64,000 nt of DNA, taken from Nosema muscidifuracis (lineage: Eukaryota > Microsporidia > Nosematidae). The notes beneath the pieces are model-generated. The model was not told where the DNA came from. It ran no database searches and was given only the letters and a program-made list of their open reading frames with translations. A program made the translations under genes and the position numbers. Shown here in pieces: positions 22,548 to 35,287 of this stretch (position 1 is the stretch's first letter; each line of letters starts with the position of its first letter). The DNA is taken from assembly GCA_028335825.1 (NCBI GenBank), contig JAIOKI010000028.1, positions 235,474-299,473 of the forward strand, given 5' to 3'.

Positions 22548-23912
22548 TTAATTAGAATTATCTTCGTAAACAATCGCTTCAAAATAATTTGTCACTGTAG
22601 TTTTAGTAGTACACAAATGACATTTTTCTTCTAAATAGTAAAAATATTCCCCAAGCAATTCTCTTCCTATAAAGTGTCCACATGAAAGTCTAAGACAGAC
22701 ACTTAATTTACCCACACTGTTTTCTGATGGTTTCTTAAAGGTATAATTTTTTAAATCTACTACAGTTGTAAATTCATGTAGTTTATCTTCAAAAATATTA
22801 TTATTGATTAATTTTAACATTTCTTCTGATGAATCTAATTTTTCTTTCAACGATTTTAGCTTTAAATTTAAGTAAAAAAACTTTTCAATGTCTTGAATCT
22901 CAATCTTATTACTGTTTTCACCAATTTTCGTCATTTTAATTAATATTTCACATTTATAAGTCAATGAAAACAAATGTATCTGATTTAGCAAAAGATCAGT
23001 ATCTTTATTATCAAAATATATTTGTTTATTCAGGTATTTCTTAAAATCATTGCAAAAATTATTTATAGTATCAGTTTTTGTGCTTGGATATAAACGGAAA
23101 GATTCAAAAAAACTTACAAGATCATCCAATGAGGTAGGAAATTTAGAGCTAATATATATTTGTTGTAGTTTATCAATTATTTTTACTTGTCCTGAGAAAA
23201 ATAAAAAAATGCTGGGCTCTTTTGAATTCATAAACTTAAAAATTTTGCTCGAATTTTCGTAATATGGTAATTCATCATATAAATTATGAAGTTTTTTATC
23301 TTTAGATAATTGGCAAAAAAATTCTGACATAAAAAGCAAATCTAATATTAAATATTTGTCAATGAATTTTTCAGCTTTAATGACTTTTCTAACATTCGAT
23401 TTAGATTTGTCATTAAAGTATTTGTACACTTTTTCATAAGTGCTCACATTGAATTTGCTATTAAACTTAGAGTAAAGCTTAAATAATAAATTAAAACTTG
23501 GATTATCATATTTGGGATCACTAAACATTTGACCAAACTTAGATGAGAATTTTGAGATGGAATGAATCGAATTACTAAGAAGACTATTTTTATATTTAAA
23601 TTTTCTAGAAAGTATACAATCATTCATTTCAAAAGACATTAAATGTAGAATTAATTCCTTACTATTATCTGATATAATGTCGTGCATATTCTCTAAAGTT
23701 TCAAATATATAATCTGTAATCATTTCTTTTTCTTGATTTTTGTCTAATATATCTAAAAAAAATTCCCTATCGATAAAATCATGTTTCTTATCTAAAATAT
23801 CTTCAATAGTTTTAAACACTAAAGTGTCTATAAAAGATTCTTCCTTAGAAATATTCACATTTTCCAAATTTGATGTATTACAATAAAGTAAAGTTAAGTG
23901 AAAAAATATCAT
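22548..23912 (-). CDS. Secreted protein with RING-like C-terminal half motif
   Basis: The product is 454 residues from ATG 23912, which lies one base after CCC and opens a signal peptide (MIFFHLTLLYCNTS). A reading from an upstream TTG would add only five codons. Residues about 15-400 are helical, charged and of no known family. The C-terminus carries C-x3-SCGHF and, about 15 residues later, KCHLC. This matches the second half (CGH...CxxC) of RING or U-box-like zinc fingers. The usual first Cys pair and the Cys after the His are not visible, so any zinc site would be atypical. RING-bearing expanded families occur in microsporidia; a secreted ubiquitin-ligase-like effector is an attractive but unproven reading. 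Confidence 0.8.
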   Translation of the reverse strand: MIFFHLTLLYCNTSNLENVNISKEESFIDTLVFKTIEDILDKKHDFIDREFFLDILDKNQEKEMITDYIFETLENMHDIISDNSKELILHLMSFEMNDCILSRKFKYKNSLLSNSIHSISKFSSKFGQMFSDPKYDNPSFNLLFKLYSKFNSKFNVSTYEKVYKYFNDKSKSNVRKVIKAEKFIDKYLILDLLFMSEFFCQLSKDKKLHNLYDELPYYENSSKIFKFMNSKEPSIFLFFSGQVKIIDKLQQIYISSKFPTSLDDLVSFFESFRLYPSTKTDTINNFCNDFKKYLNKQIYFDNKDTDLLLNQIHLFSLTYKCEILIKMTKIGENSNKIEIQDIEKFFYLNLKLKSLKEKLDSSEEMLKLINNNIFEDKLHEFTTVVDLKNYTFKKPSENSVGKLSVCLRLSCGHFIGRELLGEYFYYLEEKCHLCTTKTTVTNYFEAIVYEDNSN

Positions 23913-23916
23913 AGGG
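23913..23916 (-). promoter_or_regulatory. CCC start signal fixing the start at 23912
   Basis: TTTCCCTATG on the minus strand places CCC one base before the ATG. Confidence 0.5.
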
Positions 23917-26900
23917 AAATTAAACAAAAGTTTTATTTATATTAAAAAGATAAATTAAAAAAAATAAAGAAAAAATTAATGTTATATATTTTATTTAATT
24001 TAAATGATTTTAATCTAAATTATTAATCACATAAAATATTATACTATCATAGTTACTCAGTTAAAATTTCAAACACATCATAAATTTTAGAATTTAATTA
24101 ATTTGGAATAAGAATATTCAAAAATTATATTTGAATTAAATTAAAACTTACAATATCAGAACAACTTTATATTGTTATTTTATTAAATTTAAGCTGGATT
24201 AAAATTAATAATTTATATATTTTATTTAAAATTTTATGTTTGATTTTGAATATTTTTTATGTTTGATTTTGAATTCTTTGACATTTAGCTATGAAAAATA
24301 TTTGATTCGATTAAAATGTGCATTAAATAAAATTTTAATAAGTATTAAAAATATTATTTTGTAATTTATAAAAAATAAATTTCAAAAACTTGAAATTTTT
24401 GACTTTAATTAAATTTTTATATTTTCAAATTTTTTTTTATTTAGAAGATTAACAGTAATCATTTAATTATTATATTATATAGACATATTTGATAATGTTA
24501 TGATAAAATGTTTCAATTATTACTATTTATTGAACTAGTTGTTTGTAATCAACCAACTTATCAAATCTTGTTAAAATATTTATAGATTTAATAGATAGTT
24601 TATACTGAAATTCAGTCTTTTGATATTTAAATTAATATTTATTTTTGATTATGAAATTATATGTGATAAATTGTATTTTTTATTAGCTCGATTTTTAAAT
24701 GATATATGTCTATCATTAGACAAAGAAGTAGATACGTAGCCTTATTTATGTAATGGAACAAAAAATAATTATATATCTAATTGAATGTTCTTCTTAACAA
24801 TACAAATATTATTCAAAGTAATTAGATGTTCATTATTAAAGCACTACAACATAAAATATTAATTTTACAACAATTTAATAGTTTCTACTTCATTTGATTA
24901 ATGAATATCTTTAAGATTTTTATCCAAACTCAAAAATACAATTATTTTTATTATATATATTATTGAATGAAAACTTATTAGTTAAACGTAAAGAGTACTG
25001 TTTGAAGATAAGCCTGTTATAATTATAATTAGTCTTTGATATAGAAATTGATGACTCATTGTTGATGTGTTTTTGTCAGAAACAAAAATTTGACCTGTCT
25101 GTAAAATTCAAAGATTTAAGAAAACTTAATAACTTATCAGACATATAAAGTTAGATTTAGAATTACTAATTACATAATTACATTTGACATTGATGTAGAT
25201 AAATAATTATCCATTATTATACATAGAGAATTTATGAGATTAAGACAACTTCTTATGTCTAAGAAAGCTAATTTAAATAAACATATTTTAAGTGCACCTT
25301 TGTCTTTGATTGATATTCTAGAAGAAAATTTAGCCACATTATTATATTGAGATCTTCTTTCTCTACTAAAAACAGCCTGCATTAATATATTTGCTTTCTG
25401 TATTCCATCATAAAAATTATCACATCCCTCATATAATTCCGAAATCGACTATATTTAAAATTAGAGCTATAGCATTGATTATTTGTACTCAAATATTTAA
25501 AATGATACAATTTGCAACTTTGAACACGTCCCTATAAAGACTTAAAAATCAAAATAATGTGTAACTTCTTTTATTTAACTTGTATTACATTTGGAGAAAA
25601 ATATAGTAATTGATTAGCTGGAATAAATTTTATTAAATTGAATACATTAATATTAGTTTTTTTTCAGTTTAATTATAAAGAAACTATGAAATATACTTTA
25701 AAATCTTTAGAACTGTGAGATTTTATAATTACAATCATCTCTCGATTTAACTTTATATTAAATAAGAAGATTAACTGCTTGGTAATTTGTATCTTTGGAA
25801 AGTGTTAAAATTTATTTATATGAAAGTCTTATTACATGCTATTTACTAGTATTTTAGACTCAGATAATCTTGATATTACTAAATTTAATTATTGTCATTG
25901 CATCATTTCTAAGCCTTAAAAATGCAGCAAATAAATATTAAAGCCCTATTATGAAACTCATTGGTTGATAAAATAATGAATCAACAGATTTTGAATTTAA
26001 ATTGTCTTTATTTTAGGATTTAGATGTGATTATTCTTGTATTATAGTATGTATAAAATATTTCCAGTAACTCCCTTCTTCTATTGTAATTAAATGAAATC
26101 AACTATGCTGAGACTTGGTTTCCTTTTTTTTCGTCTACTATAAGAAATTAATCATGTAAGGGTAATTTTATTGAGAATTCACAATTATTAATTACTTAGT
26201 TAATCTATGAAGATTGTAATAGAAATAGTTTTTGAAACATCTTTACTGAATTAAATTACAATACAAATAATCGAAATACATTTGATCACTTCAACATTAT
26301 CAAATTTTAACACAAAATAATGTATTTCTTCTCTGAAACAATGAAATAAAATAAATAAATTTATAATCTATCTATTTAATAGAATTATATTTTTAAATTT
26401 AATTAATGAGTGTTTGTATGTGAAAGAAAAGATATCATTAATAAAATAATTTATTATACACAACAATCATCTTAATTTAAATACTTATTTTGAGACGAAA
26501 GTAAAAGAAAAAATTACTATTTAAAAATAATACTCATTGGTAAAATTATCTACAAACCTTATATAGCTTAATACTTAGATCTTAAATGTTACAAGACTTC
26601 TAAAATCAAAATCTATCAATAAATAAAATATTTTTTGACTAAATAGAAAACTAGCTAATCAAATGAGACAATGTATTGAGTAAAATATATTATTTATCAA
26701 TATTTAGAGTCATATATTTGTAAGAGGCAAAATACAGCTTTTAATTTTATTTTAATAACAATTTAACTTATAAAGCATAGAAAAGATAACAATCATCATA
26801 TTAAATTTATTTATGGGGTACAATTAATAAATTTAATTTTTTATGTATAAAGAAGGAGTAATTATTTTCATGTAAATAATTTACACAAAAAAGAGAATTT

Positions 26901-28855
26901 TAAGTTTTAATAGCGTGTCACTCATAGGAGATCTCCTTAATTTTATAAAGTTAAAAACAGTAACAAATCAATAATTTTTAGGCATCTGTATATGCATATT
27001 CTTAAGTTTTTTGTTCCCTCATCCCTTGCAGTTTCATTTTCTTCTTGTCAGTCGTGTTGCTGAATCATTCTTGCTAATCAAAAGATCTTTTCGATATATA
27101 AAAAAATTATGTTGTTATATTTTTTTGTAATATCGCTATATAAACTATTCTTTTTGTCTTCTTACATTTTCCTGAAGTAAATAAGCTTTCTAAATTACTT
27201 TTACTTATTAAAAAGAGTCTTATTTTCGAAAAGTGAGTATTTTTTTATTCTGTGTTTGTTTTATAGCTCGTCTTCTAAGTATAAATTCCTTCGTGTTGTC
27301 TAAGCTTAAATATAATTGCAATAACATTTTTGACATTTGTCATTAATATTTATGAAACTTCTTCCTATTTTTTCCTCGAAAGATACAACTTTTTTTGGAA
27401 TCAATTATTTTTAATATAATTATTTAGTTTTATCATTTAATAACTGAACAAGAGAATTATAAGTTTATTTTTAAATTCTGTAAGATCTAAAAAAGATAAT
27501 TGAAAAGATCATTTATACATTAAATATTTTTTTCATTTCATTCTTATAAATTTTATTGTACGTTTTTTATGTAACTTATCTAATTTCTGTATATAAATAA
27601 ACGATAATTCTACAATACGTAGTTTAATTTACTAAAACCAAATGCATTTTATAAAATTTTGAAAAGGGCTTTAATTATTTTATAAATCAAATCCACTCCA
27701 ATTATTTTATAATTAATTATTATTTAAAGACTTACTTTACAGAGATCTAAAAGAATAACATTCAATAATTGAAAATATCTATAAAACATTTATTCTATAT
27801 AAATTAATTATTAAAAACATACTAATAGAATATAAAAGATATATTCATAATTAATGAATTAAAAAGATTTATTAATCATTGAAGTAAAAAAAATTCTTCT
27901 TTGACAATATAAAGTAAATAAGAATCACAAATACGATCTGTTAGCTTTTTACTGTGTCTCAATGTAAAAGATAACAATAATTTCTTATGTTATGACATTG
28001 TAACTAAATAATACCTAATCTTATTGGAAAATATAGACTTAAACTACCAAATGTGAAATATACAGTCTAATGTTTTATAATGATTCTCTAGAGCTTTATG
28101 TTTAAGTATATGCTTAAACTTCTTACCTTTAACTAAGAATATGTGAAGGTATATTGAAAGAATTTGACACCTTAAATATAAAGAAGAACTTGAAACCCCA
28201 AATTCTAGACCAAATAAAAATTTATATTTTGATATAAACTAAGCAAATTAATTTTGTCAAATTGTAAATTTAATTAATTGAAAATCTATTTGTATATAAG
28301 AAGTAGCATATGAAATTTATTTGATAAATTTAGCAAAAAATATCTTATTTAAAGTACATTCATTTTTTTGTTAATTAAATGTTTTCTACTTTAGACAACA
28401 AATTTAAAAATCAAGTTTTTGACAGACAAGAATAAATAACATTAGTTTATAACTTTATAAATCATAAAAATAGATGAATATGATCAAAGTTTAAAATTTG
28501 ACTTTTAAATACTGATATTTTATATACAATAAAATAAAACCTTTCAATTTATTTGTATTTGTTAATATTTAATTAATCATATAATTAATAACAAAAAGTG
28601 TCTAAAAATGAAATTATTTTAATTAATCATTTATCAAATTATTTTTAGTAAAACACATTTTAATTTATTATATAACGTAAATCAGATTATAGGAAATTAT
28701 TATTTTTTTGGTCAAGTAATTTTTATTTTTTATTTATCTAATGTAAATCAGATTACAAGAAATTATTAATTAAATTAATACATTACAACACTTTTTAATA
28801 TGTTTATGAAAGTTAATATATCTAATACAAAAATTTTTAAATTTATTTTTTTATG
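23917..28855. other. 4.9-kb gene desert
   Basis: No complete gene. A short direct repeat (TTTATGTTTGATTTTGAAT, twice) lies at 24233-24282. A 70-codon minus ORF at 25170-25382 (MQAVFSRERRSQYNNVAKFS start) and minus-strand open scraps near 24900-25100 look like decayed coding DNA, possibly a transposon or lost gene, but no family is recognised. A less A/T-rich patch at 26940-27400 is unassigned. Confidence 0.45.
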
Positions 28856-28863
28856 CCCCAAGT
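28856..28863 (+). promoter_or_regulatory. CCC start signal of the 28864 gene
   Basis: GCCCCAAGT immediately precedes ATG 28864. Confidence 0.55.
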
Positions 28864-29106
28864 ATGAATTCATTCGAAGAAATCAATAAAGAGAAACTTA
28901 ATAAATATGAAAATCGTTTTTTAGAACAGATTACAGATCATCGCATGAATCTTATTGTAGCAGCTTCTTTCTTTCTTATAATTACTCTGAGTTGTTTATT
29001 CTATGGTATCAAAAAAACCAAAGTTAAATCTCTAAAATTTTTATTTGGATTTTTTTCTACTATTTTAGTATTTAAGATATTTTTTTTAATAGATAAAAAT
29101 TATTAA
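28864..29106 (+). CDS. Small two-helix membrane hairpin protein
   Basis: Intact 80-residue ORF with a strong CCCC signal four bases before its ATG. Residues 1-28 are charged (MNSFEEINKEKLNKYENRFL). Two hydrophobic segments at about 29-47 and 57-75 are joined by a loop GIKKTKVKSLK. The hairpin resembles the C-terminal hairpin of family A (helix, then LGIKDNNKNLKK-type loop, then helix) in length, loop charge and the G-I/S-K turn. It could therefore be a stand-alone derivative of a family A membrane anchor, or an unrelated small membrane protein. It sits alone in a gene desert. Confidence 0.65.
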   Translation: MNSFEEINKEKLNKYENRFLEQITDHRMNLIVAASFFLIITLSCLFYGIKKTKVKSLKFLFGFFSTILVFKIFFLIDKNY

Positions 29107-30756
29107 AAATATTTTTAATTTAAATATTGTGTTATATTATTAAGCCCGAATTATGTTAAAAAATAATATTTTGTATACTTTTATACAAACAGTTATTTAT
29201 ATATAACCAAGATTACGCTATAAGCCAGATTATAAAGATTCTCTGGATAGAAACTGATTAGGTATTTAATACGTATATAAAATATAAAAATGATTCTGCG
29301 AATTTTATGCACTTATCGAGTTAGTTCGTTATAAGATGATGTTAGATTGATATATCCATATTGAATATTTAGTAATTACTATTTACCGATAAAATTGAAA
29401 TATGAATAGATACAAGATTTTAGATAGAATAAAAAAAGTACATTAAGCTTATTATTTTTTATTTTACAAGATAAAAAATGTTTTCTAATATTGATGCATT
29501 AATAATGTTAATTAAGATTATAAAAACAGTGGAATTAATTAATAAACATAAAATGATTTACTTAAAATCATAGTATATCTCTTTATATTTACAAGATGAT
29601 TTTTTTGTGTACTTGATGACAATAAAAAAGCGGTATTAAAGGTCTACAAGAAATATATAATAGATATTAAGTTAAATAACTGACTTTAAATTATGTACAA
29701 TCATTAGTGCTTAAGATGACGTTAAAAAGCTTTGTCATGGAAAGTTGCAAAAGAAATCCAAAGTACGCATACATTAATAGTAACTTCAATAGATGAATTC
29801 TCAAAAAAATCTAATATTAATAAAAGACTAGTAAATATCTAGAATTGAATGAATTTCATAATTAATTAACTTATATAGCTTAAATAAATCTTAATCTTAT
29901 CATTTATATAATATCATAAAATATATATTTATTATTTAATTTTAATACTACCAATTTTTTTATGTACACTAAACTAAGAAAATTAAAATGCCAAATATTA
30001 ATATTCGAAATTATTAAAACGTTAAAAAATATTCCATCTTATTTTAAGCTCTTATGTAATTAATAATAATAAATATCCTGTTTTTAAAAAAATAATCTAT
30101 CAATTAAAGCACAATATGACAAGAAGTAGATCATGACTACACTTGAAGACATATCGCATCTTTGAGATGCTTACATCTACAGATTGATAGAAACCACGAA
30201 CTAACTAAATAAAGAAAATAAAAAAAAACACTTAGTCCGAAATTATTAGTGAATGAGAAGAATAGATCTAAATTGTCGTAGTCGAGTATCTAGAAAATGA
30301 AATATTGATATATTCATATTTTAGTATAAATATTTATTATATTCTACACAGACAAAATGATGATTGACCCTAACTTTTTACACAATGTTACTTATAAAAA
30401 TAAATAATAAAAGAATATCTAATTATATATAATTATCATATTTAATTTTAAGACTTCTATTTTATTAATAGTATAATTTATAAATCTTAGTATTTAATAT
30501 AAACTTAATTGATTAAATATTTTAATATGACCTGTCATCTCTGAACACTTAGGAATGATTCTATTGAAGAAAGATATACTGATGATTTATTAAGAAATCA
30601 ATCCTATTCTTAACCTTAATTTATAGAAATAGAAAATATCTTATAAATTATTTATTGATCAATTGAATGAAAAAAATATAATTTAAAACCGTTATCTGTT
30701 TAATTTTTTACAGTTATTCGATTAAAGAAAATAATTAATTAAAGAGATATTATATT
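29107..30756. other. Intergenic with one retroelement-like scrap
   Basis: No gene seen. A short stretch around 29130-29180 resembles the 3' part of the Ty3-like copies at 19.9 and 60.4 kb. The rest is unassigned. Confidence 0.35.
29130..29180 (+). repeat. Possible fragment of Ty3-like terminal sequence (fossil)
   Basis: A segment containing AATTATGTTAAAAAATAAT closely resembles sequence at about 60375-60425 and, inverted, at 19893-19930. It may be an isolated remnant of the same retroelement family's 3' or LTR region. It is short, so chance similarity in A/T-rich DNA is possible. Confidence 0.3.
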
Positions 30757-31014
30757 TTATGTATTTTCCACATTAAATTTTCTATTTTGTACTCTCTCAA
30801 TTGTTTCTTTATACATAAGAAATTCTTCTTTACTACAAGATTCTATAGAAGTTAAATAAAATACATGAATAGATACTTTATCTTCTACAAATAATTAATC
30901 TTCCTGATATACGACATTATTAAGAGTTATAGTTTCTTCTTTACTTATAAGTTCATTTGCTAACATGATACAATTATTAAATCCAATATTTATTTTACTA
31001 TGAAAGGATTTCAT
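30757..31014 (-). pseudogene. 85-codon ORF with one in-frame stop, unknown
   Basis: From ATG 31014 the frame reads MKSFHSKINIGFNNCIMLAN and on for 39 codons, meets TAA at 30895-30897, then continues in the same frame for 45 coding-like codons (VSIHVFYLTSIESCSKEEF inside) to TAA at 30757-30759. Amino-acid use on both sides of the stop is like that of real genes here and unlike the surrounding DNA. The protein would be soluble, of mixed charge, with two cysteines; no family is recognised. No C-run precedes the ATG. It is most likely a young pseudogene. A base-call error or stop readthrough would be the alternatives. Confidence 0.5.
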
Positions 31015-33660
31015 TTTAATTTTTATATTGAAAATAAACATATACATTTGAAAAGTAAATTTTAAAATATAATTATTTTCGATATTCTAGTATTTTATTT
31101 TATGTTACTTAATTGGTAAATAATCCTTATAAATTATTTTATGTAGTAACGTAAAACATACAAGTTTACTATAAAATGAATATTTTTAAAGAATTACTAT
31201 CTTTAAGTAACCAATAAAGTTACAGATAATTTAAAAATAGGCTTATATATTTGTACTATCATTCAAATTGTCATTAACAGAAGAGGATTAGAAACTATAA
31301 TATTAGAAATATGAAAGACGTATTATGATAATATTTAGTTTAGATTAATAAATTTAGAAGATATGACTAACTCGCTAATTAACTTTCTCTAATAAATAGC
31401 TTTAATATAAAAATAATCTTTTTTGTTATAAATTAAGACAAAATACATACAAAATTAAAAAAATTACATATAATCTTATATTTACTTAATTACTCTTAAA
31501 ACATTTAGATAAAATAGAGACTCATATAGAAGAACAAGATCTAGAGATGATGAATATAAAATATTCGTTCTTTGATATACATTTTATAGCACATCAGATA
31601 AATAATTCAATAATTCTTATTAGATATATTAAATTTTTATATAACATTAAATATTATTTTATATAAAACTAAAATTTTAATATCATTTAATAGTTTAACC
31701 GAAATAAGAAAAACTTTTAATATAATAAGCTATCAAATGAAATATAAATTAATTAAAAAATTATTATTATTAAATATCAATTCATTGTTCTGATAATAAT
31801 TAATTTTATTTATTACTTAAACTAGTTTATTTTAGATATTAAGCTCTGATTTTTATAATATATTATTAGTGAAGTATTTATTAAAAGCTTTCCAATGGAA
31901 TTTTTATTATTATTATAAATCAAAATATATTATAAAATGCCATTAAAAATAACAAATAAAATATTTCAAATAAATAAAATTTTTAGCATTGTTGGGGATC
32001 GATTAGACTAATCTATAATTTTATTAGTTAAGATCATTATGGGAAACTATAAAAAAGTATCCTTCAAAAATCAGAATGTATGATGATTTGTCTCTTTTCA
32101 ATAATAAATAATTTTAAACAATTGATATTTTTTATAATAATGTAAAACATGTAACACTTTATTAAAATTCTATTAACATTATCATTACAAATACAAAATC
32201 ATATTTAATCAAAGAAGATTATATTTTTTAAAATGTTTTTTGATCTACTATATACAATAACTAAATTTATAATTTTATGAGCAATTTACTTTTTAAAATT
32301 TCTGATTTAAATTATCTCTTAGAGATATAGACACATTTTTACAAAAAACATTAAAAACTCAATTGATATAAAATATAATAGCGTATATTTGGATGAATAG
32401 CACTATCTTGTAGAACTTTATTATAACTAGTATGGTTTATTTATAAAAACATTACTTATGCATCAATTTCATCATAAAATAAACATAAAGGGTGTACTTA
32501 GAAAAAAAATCAAGACGATTAAATTAAAAACTTATTGATATTTTTGTTAAACTATATTTTAGTTTTAGATAAAAGAGATATTAAAAAAAATTAAAGTAAT
32601 ATTTTAAATGCATATCTAATTGAAGGATCAAAATCTTTATTGTAATTATATGACGTCAATATTTTTAAATAAAAATAACAAACTAATAATACATGTAAAA
32701 GGATCGATATATTAAAATTAAAATAAATTATTGCTTTATAAAATTCTTAAATATTTTTTGATTCTTAAAGATTGTTATATCTATATATCTTTAATAACAG
32801 TCTTTCTCTAATACTTGTAGGAAAATTTAAGAATTTGAAACTTATTCTTAATTCATTGATAATGTTTTAAATTTTAATAAAGATGTTAATTTTCAATCTA
32901 GTATTTAATTTTACTAGAACCTTCAAATTAATCAAGATTCATGTCTTTTTGTTTACATCATTGTTTGTTTTTTTTTACATCAGAAATTAAATTTTATCTT
33001 AATGAATTGAAGAAATTTTAATACTTATTACAGATGCATACTTTTTTTCGATAAATATCTTGTTAATATGAGAGATATATCTTGTGATATTCTTTAAAAA
33101 GAGACATTATTATACATAAATTATGTTTTTATGATTTTTCACTTCAACCATTAAATAATTTGTTAGTTATCTATAAATAAAAAAGATAATTTTTATTAAC
33201 ACTTAAAACTACTAATTTTTCTTTATGTAAGACAAAAGCATATCACAAATTAAATATTTATCACTTCATAGAATTATTCAGTCTTTATCTGTAATATAAG
33301 ATTATTTGGTTAATAGTATATAAAATATGTGAAAAACATTGTAAATAAATAAATCATTTTAATTTCCATAACAACAAATTTAATTTACTAGTTTAACTTA
33401 AGTTTTAATATAATAGATTAATTAAATAAAATCAAAATATCATCAATAATTAAAAATTACATAAATAAGAAAAATTTTGATTATTGTTTACAAATTATTA
33501 TTCATGATATTTTAATACTTCATATTATCTTTTTCTATTTTATTTACTGAATGACACTCTATAGTAATAATTAAATTAATTTATAATCATTTCTTCAAAA
33601 ACCTTTTTTTATAAATTTCATCTTACATATAAAAAATAAACATTGTTAAAAGTAAATAAT
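31015..33660. other. 2.6-kb intergenic, no gene seen
   Basis: No supported ORF, repeat or element is visible. Confidence 0.5.
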
Positions 33661-35283
33661 TTAATTTATTATCTCACTCAACTCATCTTTTAAAGGTAAA
33701 TCTTGTAAGTTTTCCTTAATAAGAATTTTTTTGTTGTCTTGTGATTTAAAATAAATAACATTATTTCTGCTAATTGGTGGGAATCTCTTAGTCAAATGAG
33801 CTAAGATATCAAAGGTAGATGCGAGTTCATAATCAAGTATATATGTAACATCTTTCAAATCTTTCATAACATACTTGAAAATATTAAATGCTGAATTAGC
33901 ATCTTTAGGTATACCTAACTTATTTAGTATCTCATCATATAGTCCCTTCCAGTGATACTCCTCAGTCTTGTAGTCATTTGATAAATATACTTCATTAAGA
34001 ACTTTTCCAAATAAAATTATTAAATAGTTGAAATGGCTGAATTTAGGAATGGGTCTGATTTTAAGTATTCTTTTTTTAATAATTTCGTCAAATAAATTAT
34101 CGTAAGCTATTTCTAAAGTATCTTTTTTATCTTGATCTAAAATTCTTAAAGAATAGCTTAGGTTCATTATATCTTCAAATTCGTTGTTTGTTATTATCTT
34201 AAGACTTTTGAGTAAATGAAGGAAAATTATTGAATATGATGAGTAATATGATTTCATGATCTTGTTAATAATCAATAATTTCATATCATCAGTTAGTGAA
34301 TAATACAATAGACTAGCTGAAAATAAATCTTCATTTTTAAGGTTCAGTGAAGAGGAAAAAAACTCTTTCATATCTTCAAACATTTCTTTGGAAATATTTC
34401 TTTTATCTAATGATCCTGAAATATAAAGTTTTCCATCAATGCTTAAATTGTCTTCATTAAAAACATAAGGGAAATTATTATCGAATAAAGACGAATTGTT
34501 ATTTTTTTCGCTTTCTTTAATTGAAGTGTTCTTGATAAAACCTTCTTGAATATTCATGGTATTATTGAAGAACATAGTGTAAGAAGAACATTTAAAGTTT
34601 TCAAATAGTCGACTCAATAAATCTTTGTCTGACAATTTTGTAAATTCGTAATCTATTAAAATGTCAGTAAAATATTTTCTGATATTGAATTCCTCAAAAT
34701 TTATAATGAAATAATATAAACTATCTTTTCGTTTAAAAATGAAATTTATAATGATATTATCACCATTATAAACAAAATCTGATGACTTCAATATTCTTCC
34801 AAAAAAGTGAAATAAAAGATCACAATCTCTCAATATTCGTATTGTATGATTTTTATGATACTCTTTGATATTCTTTATAAAAGTTTCTACAATTTTTTCC
34901 TCAGTTCTTACAATAGGATATGCCGATAAATTATAAATTATTTCGTAGTCAATGACTCTATCTCTAAAATTCTCATCAAGGAATTCTGTAAAAGAACATG
35001 TCTTATTTTCTCCATATGTTATCATAATATTATTTTCAGAATCTAATACAAAATTGAATTTTACAGAATTAAGTATTGTTTGTTCACCTTCAGCTATAAA
35101 TTTTTCTCTCCACCAACTTTTAGAAGGATGAAAATTTATATTGATCAAAAGAGGTTTTTTCTTCAGATCAATTTCTTCGAATTCCTTATTCTGATATTTC
35201 CTAATTATTGTATCTTGTATATCTTCATAAAAGTTTTTTAAAGATATTGATGTCATTATGTTATAGATATAAAGAAGAATCAT
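33661..35283 (-). CDS. Family B: ~540-aa helical protein
   Basis: Intact 540-residue ORF with ACCCTATG at the start. The first residues (MILLYIYNIM) are hydrophobic but short, so a cleavable leader is less clear than in the paralogues. The body is Asp/Lys/Asn/Phe-rich, mostly helical, cysteine-poor and free of membrane segments. It shares with the 41314 and 58089 genes its overall length and the segment FIINFEEFNIRKYFTD (residues about 195-210), where the paralogues have FKFNIGSFDLTKYF-like and IYNIDMNEFNFKKYV-like sequence. A later helical block (LIINKIMKSYYSSYSIIFLH) also aligns. Function is unknown. Membership in a lineage-specific expanded family is directly supported; secretion is inferred. 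Confidence 0.85.
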   Translation of the reverse strand: MILLYIYNIMTSISLKNFYEDIQDTIIRKYQNKEFEEIDLKKKPLLININFHPSKSWWREKFIAEGEQTILNSVKFNFVLDSENNIMITYGENKTCSFTEFLDENFRDRVIDYEIIYNLSAYPIVRTEEKIVETFIKNIKEYHKNHTIRILRDCDLLFHFFGRILKSSDFVYNGDNIIINFIFKRKDSLYYFIINFEEFNIRKYFTDILIDYEFTKLSDKDLLSRLFENFKCSSYTMFFNNTMNIQEGFIKNTSIKESEKNNNSSLFDNNFPYVFNEDNLSIDGKLYISGSLDKRNISKEMFEDMKEFFSSSLNLKNEDLFSASLLYYSLTDDMKLLIINKIMKSYYSSYSIIFLHLLKSLKIITNNEFEDIMNLSYSLRILDQDKKDTLEIAYDNLFDEIIKKRILKIRPIPKFSHFNYLIILFGKVLNEVYLSNDYKTEEYHWKGLYDEILNKLGIPKDANSAFNIFKYVMKDLKDVTYILDYELASTFDILAHLTKRFPPISRNNVIYFKSQDNKKILIKENLQDLPLKDELSEIIN

Positions 35284-35287
35284 AGGG
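35284..35287 (-). promoter_or_regulatory. CCC start signal of the 33661-35283 gene
   Basis: ATACCCTATG on the minus strand. Confidence 0.5.
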
